This document shows positions 61,229 to 64,000 of a DNA stretch of 64,000 nt, one piece after another (position 1 is the first letter of the stretch; each line of letters begins with the position of its first letter). This DNA comes from Prevotella sp. Its GTDB lineage: Bacteria; Bacteroidota; Bacteroidia; Bacteroidales; Bacteroidaceae. The DNA lies in the NCBI GenBank assembly GCA_022769285.1, contig JALEKD010000017.1, forward strand, positions 1 through 64,000. The letters are read 5' to 3'. The notes beneath the pieces are model-generated. The model searched no databases. It was not told the origin of the DNA and saw only the letters and a list, made by a program, of their open reading frames with translations. Made by a program: the position numbers and the translations under genes.

Positions 61229-62092
61229 ATGAATAAAATTCTGTTTGCTGCTTTAGCGGCGCTGCTACTCTTTTCAAGTTGCGCCAATGAGTTTAACAAA
61301 GTCTATATGACCAGCAATGTTCCATATAAATACGAATACGCAAAAGAGTGTTTTGCCAACGGAAAATGGACACGCGCTACGACATTGCTTACCGATATGA
61401 TAACGGTATTGAAAGGCACTGACAATGGGCAGGAGAGTTTGTACATGCTTGCGATGGCTCAGTATAATAATAAGGACTACGAGGGAGCAGCCAAGACGTT
61501 CAAGAGTTATTTCAAAGCCTATCCTAAGGGTTATTATGCCGAGATGGCTGAGTTCTATGCGGGCCAGAGTCTCTACGAGAGTACTCCGGAACCTCGTTTG
61601 GATCAGTCGGCCACAGTATCGGCCATCTCTGCCTTTCAGGAGTTTTTGGATTTGTACCCTGATGCCAAGTTGAAACCAGTTGCTCAGCAGCGCCTGTTTG
61701 CCCTTCAGGACAAACTGGTGCGTAAGGAATTGCTCAATGCCCAGTTGTACTACGATTTAGGCCCTTATTTCGGCAATTGTAATAATGGCGAGAACAACTA
61801 CGAAGCCTGCATCATTACTGCGCAGAACGCCTTGAAGGAATATCCCTACAGCAAGTTGCGCGAGGAATTTTCCATCCTGCTTATGAAGAGTAAGTACGAG
61901 TTGGCCCAGCAGAGTGTGGACAACAAGAAGATGGAACGTTTCCAGGATGCCGAAGATGAGTGCTACGGCTTTATCAATGAGTTCCCCGATTCTAAGGAGC
62001 GGGCTACCGCCGAGCGCTATATCAACAAGTGCAAGGACTACATCAGCACCCACAGCAACGAGTCGGCCATCCCTACATTTGGAAGAGATTAA
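61229..62092 (+). CDS. bamD: Outer-membrane assembly lipoprotein BamD
   Basis: Lipoprotein of the BAM complex, which inserts beta-barrels into the outer membrane. Signal peptide ends LLFSSC (Cys18); the mature part, about 270 residues, is five TPR repeats (KYEYAKECFANGKWTRATT, YNNKDYEGAAKTFKSYFKAY, and later units). 287 residues. The start is ATG 61229 after a full promoter; an open frame from 61157 overlaps that promoter. Followed by rpoZ and a DUF4293 gene, a conserved Bacteroidota cluster. Confidence 0.93.
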   Translation: MNKILFAALAALLLFSSCANEFNKVYMTSNVPYKYEYAKECFANGKWTRATTLLTDMITVLKGTDNGQESLYMLAMAQYNNKDYEGAAKTFKSYFKAYPKGYYAEMAEFYAGQSLYESTPEPRLDQSATVSAISAFQEFLDLYPDAKLKPVAQQRLFALQDKLVRKELLNAQLYYDLGPYFGNCNNGENNYEACIITAQNALKEYPYSKLREEFSILLMKSKYELAQQSVDNKKMERFQDAEDECYGFINEFPDSKERATAERYINKCKDYISTHSNESAIPTFGRD

Positions 62093-62123
62093 CGAAGTTA
62101 AAACATACATTATTTAATAAGAA

Positions 62124-62468
62124 ATGGATTACAAGAAGTCAAAGGCACCAGTCAATACGGTTACCCGTAACATCATGGATCTTTGCGAGAAGACCGGCAA
62201 TATTTATGAAAGTGTAGCGATTATCTCAAAGCGTTCTAATCAGATTGCCGCTGAGATAAAGCAGGATCTGAATAAGAAACTTCAGGAGTTCGCATCGTAC
62301 ACGGACACACTGGAGGAGGTCTTTGAGAACCGCGAGCAGATAGAAATCTCGCGTTATTACGAGAAGCTGCCCAAGCCAACCCTTTTGGCCACTCAGGAGT
62401 TCATCGAGGGCAACGTCTATTGGCGCGACCCGTCACAGGATAACGAAGACGCTAATGCTACAGCGTAA
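62124..62468 (+). CDS. rpoZ: RNA polymerase omega subunit
   Basis: Small subunit that aids assembly of RNA polymerase, 114 residues, in the Bacteroidota form. The core NTVTRNIMDLCEKTGNIYES and AIISKRSNQIAAEIKQDL matches Rpb6/omega. The C-terminal tail is acidic. It lies 31 bases behind bamD and overlaps the DUF4293 gene by 14 bases. Confidence 0.88.
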   Translation: MDYKKSKAPVNTVTRNIMDLCEKTGNIYESVAIISKRSNQIAAEIKQDLNKKLQEFASYTDTLEEVFENREQIEISRYYEKLPKPTLLATQEFIEGNVYWRDPSQDNEDANATA

Positions 62469-62904
62469 GCAGACCTTATTCCTGTTAGCGGCTATTGTCG
62501 TCACGGCTGTCTGCCTATGTCAGCCCATTGGTGCGATAGAGCCTCAAGGTATGGGTACCTGGACGGCGATTTACTCGCTCTTCGTAACAGGGCCAGAGGT
62601 ATCGTTCAACTTGTGGCCCCTGTTCGTGCTGTTAGTCCTTACGTATCCCGTGGCCATTATAGCCATCGCCCTGTACAAGAACCGTAAGGCCCAGGCCCGT
62701 CTGTGTGTATGGGCAGTAGTGTGCAACGTGCTGTGGTATGCTTACTTTCTGTTCGGTATATTCACAGCCTTTCAGCAGGTTGGCACTTTCCATGTAAAGT
62801 TTGCTGCGGGCTTACCGCTCATCAACATCATATTGTATCTGTTGGCCCGCAAGGGTATCATGGATGACGAGCGGTTAGTTCGCTCAGCCGACCGTATCAG
62901 ATAA
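62455..62904 (+). CDS. DUF4293 four-span membrane protein
   Basis: 149 residues with four hydrophobic spans and a short basic/acidic C-terminus. It begins MLQRKQTLFLLAAIVVTAVC, typical of the Bacteroidota DUF4293 family, which is nearly always beside rpoZ and bamD. Function unknown. Its start overlaps rpoZ by 14 bases, so translation may be coupled. Confidence 0.88.
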   Translation: MLQRKQTLFLLAAIVVTAVCLCQPIGAIEPQGMGTWTAIYSLFVTGPEVSFNLWPLFVLLVLTYPVAIIAIALYKNRKAQARLCVWAVVCNVLWYAYFLFGIFTAFQQVGTFHVKFAAGLPLINIILYLLARKGIMDDERLVRSADRIR

Positions 62905-62930
62905 AGACATTATATTAATGTATAGAGATA

Positions 62931-62966
62931 AAAAATCTCAGCCTGTCGAGGGCTGAGATTTTTTTT
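62931..62966 (+). terminator. Intrinsic terminator of the bamD-rpoZ operon
   Basis: Stem AAAAATCTCAGCC / GGCTGAGATTTTT with a 7-base loop and a run of eight Ts, 26 bases after the DUF4293 stop. Confidence 0.92.
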
Positions 62967-63030
62967 ATGCTTGTAGGCAATGCGGCAGTGGGGTGCGTGC
63001 TGATGGCCGGGGATGGTGGCCACCAGCGTG

Positions 63031-64000
63031 TCAGTTTACTATCACCTCATCGGTAAACAGCCAGGCCCCGTCGCGATCATTCTTCTTGGCGTGCAGGCGC
63101 ACATAGCGTGCCTGACCCGTGTAGAGGGTTGCGAACTGCTTGAAGAGCAGTCGCTCGTAGCTGTCAGGAATATCGTTCCAGGCCGTGCCTACCAGTTGGA
63201 AGTCACTGCCGTTGGTAGATACATAGAAGTCAACTTTTTGGGGAACGTACACCCACGCACCTGCCGAGTGCATAAAGGTGGCCCCGATATAGTGTATATC
63301 CTTCACGGTCCCGAAATCTATCGTTATATCAAAGTCATTCATGGTTCCTTGCCACTTCCTATCGGTATAACTCCATCCGCCTAATACACCGTCAGTAAGG
63401 GTGGTGTCGCCATGGGCCTTCCACTTACCGTAGAGAGGCACATTATAGGTAACCTTGCATCCTTTAGCCAAGTGGTCGGCAGGGGTAAGGCTCTCCCGGC
63501 GCTCGCCATATTCATGGGATAGGTCAAAGGGATGGAAGCCCTTGTTAGTAAGTAGTTTGCACAACTCAACAGCCCTTGGGCGGAAGCTATCGTAATTCTT
63601 ATTAGCTGTTTGAGTCCAGCCAGTTTCAGCTATGGCAAAGGCACGAGGGTAGTACATGTACTCGGCATGGTTATCTTCGGGTATGTACTCACTCCACAGG
63701 TTGCCCTGTATGCCCAATAGATGGCCGGCCTCCTCAGGGGTAAGCCCTTGGGCAGGGTTGTAACCATATACGGTCTTCAGGGGAGTATAGCCGCCTATCG
63801 ATGGCGGCTCCTTGTAGGGAGCATCCTGCGTATAGTCTAAATAGCAGTACTCGCCAGGTGTCATGATGACATCGTGGCGTGCGCACAGCGCTTTCAGACC
63901 ACCTTCAGTTCCGCGCCAGGACATAACCGTGGCGTTGGGGGCCAAGCCACCTTCCAGTATCTCGTCGTAACCTATGAGCTTGCGCCCTTTACTGTTGATA
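63031..64000 (-). CDS. Beta-N-acetylhexosaminidase (GH20), C-terminal part; N-terminus outside window
   Basis: The open frame runs to the window's right edge, so the N-terminus and the catalytic Asp-Glu pair are not visible. What is seen: a GH20 barrel segment with GRKLIGYDEILEGGLAPNAT and MSWRGTEGG, LLGIQGNLWSEYI and PRAFAIAETGWT, then a linker and a C-terminal beta-sandwich (F5/8-type or carbohydrate-binding-like) with DITIDFGTVKDIHYIGATF. The enzyme removes terminal N-acetyl-hexosamine from host glycans or chitin-type sugars. TTG 63945 is an internal codon, not the start. Confidence 0.92.
   Translation of the reverse strand, partial: INSKGRKLIGYDEILEGGLAPNATVMSWRGTEGGLKALCARHDVIMTPGEYCYLDYTQDAPYKEPPSIGGYTPLKTVYGYNPAQGLTPEEAGHLLGIQGNLWSEYIPEDNHAEYMYYPRAFAIAETGWTQTANKNYDSFRPRAVELCKLLTNKGFHPFDLSHEYGERRESLTPADHLAKGCKVTYNVPLYGKWKAHGDTTLTDGVLGGWSYTDRKWQGTMNDFDITIDFGTVKDIHYIGATFMHSAGAWVYVPQKVDFYVSTNGSDFQLVGTAWNDIPDSYERLLFKQFATLYTGQARYVRLHAKKNDRDGAWLFTDEVIVN

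Noticed and set aside
1..64000. tRNA or rRNA genes
   Set aside because: Scanned the intergenic gaps for T-arm-like GGTTCGAAT patterns and cloverleaf ends and saw none.

Overview
The window looks like a chromosomal segment of a Gram-negative Bacteroidota, order Bacteroidales, probably a Prevotella-like genus (order fairly sure, genus a guess). Evidence: many genes are preceded by the Bacteroidota -7 promoter element TAnnTTTG, twice with a TTTG at -33. Lineage-typical families are present: TamL, the Bat (aerotolerance) operon, GT3-type glycogen synthase, DUF4301, DUF1573, DUF2027-Smr, DUF4293, DUF4468 and Porin_10. KDO genes (kdsB, kdsC), BamD and TonB-dependent proteins imply an LPS-bearing outer membrane. 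Apart from a truncated integrase at the left edge and one decayed acetyltransferase gene, it reads as conserved core genome with short intergenic gaps. No tRNA, rRNA, CRISPR array or insertion sequence was seen.

Layout. 1-0.4 kb: end of a tyrosine recombinase. 0.9-5.1 kb: glycogen synthase and glycogen phosphorylase, followed by a terminator and a large inverted repeat. 5.5-9.4 kb (-): operon of TrmH-type methyltransferase, membrane protein, HisB and MFS transporter. 9.5-16.3 kb: TamL, a small lipoprotein, DUF4301 protein, GNAT, LysR regulator, a maltose-acetyltransferase pseudogene and a cupin. 16.6-20.8 kb (-): ribosomal proteins L27 and L21, a TonB-dependent receptor and a FemAB/GNAT-like protein. 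21.1-22.8 kb (+): nitroreductase, KdsC, Maf. 23.0-36.4 kb (+): one long gene train with MoxR, DUF58, a Bat-associated membrane protein, BatA, BatB, BatC, a BatD-BatE fusion, PAP2 phosphatase, QueA, DUF2027-Smr and NadE. 36.7-37.5 kb (-): KdsB. 37.6-42.4 kb (+): secreted MORN-repeat protein, YhcH family, glycogen branching enzyme, membrane protein. 42.4-45.6 kb (-): DUF3298 lipoprotein, RsmG, MBL hydrolase, RuvC, secreted protein. 45.6-47.4 kb (+): HAD phosphatase and MFS. 47.5 kb (-): DUF1573. 48.6-53.3 kb (+): FtsY, RimO, HU, an HU-transmembrane-LysM protein, WG-repeat protein. 53.4-58.6 kb (-): HD hydrolase, MenA, Porin_10, small membrane protein, coiled-coil DUF4468 protein. 59.1-61.1 kb (-): UvrB. 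61.2-62.9 kb (+): BamD, RpoZ, DUF4293. 63.0-64.0 kb (-): C-terminal part of a GH20 beta-hexosaminidase.

How the genes work together. Glycogen synthase, phosphorylase and branching enzyme form a storage-glycogen set split over two loci. TamL, BamD, two outer-membrane beta-barrels and KDO synthesis serve outer-membrane biogenesis. The moxR-bat train encodes an envelope stress complex. FtsY, RimO, L21, L27, RsmG, QueA and the TrmH-family enzyme serve translation and protein targeting. UvrB and RuvC are DNA repair enzymes.

Most unusual: a family of four related intergenic repeats (about 16.4, 21.0, 36.6 and 58.9 kb), one forming a 25-bp stem; a predicted membrane-anchored HU protein with a LysM-like tail beside a normal HU gene; a BatD-BatE fusion with an internal signal peptide; a perfect palindrome holding two divergent promoters at 45.6 kb; a long imperfect inverted repeat between convergent genes at 5.2 kb; and a sugar acetyltransferase pseudogene whose disabling lesions can be read base by base.
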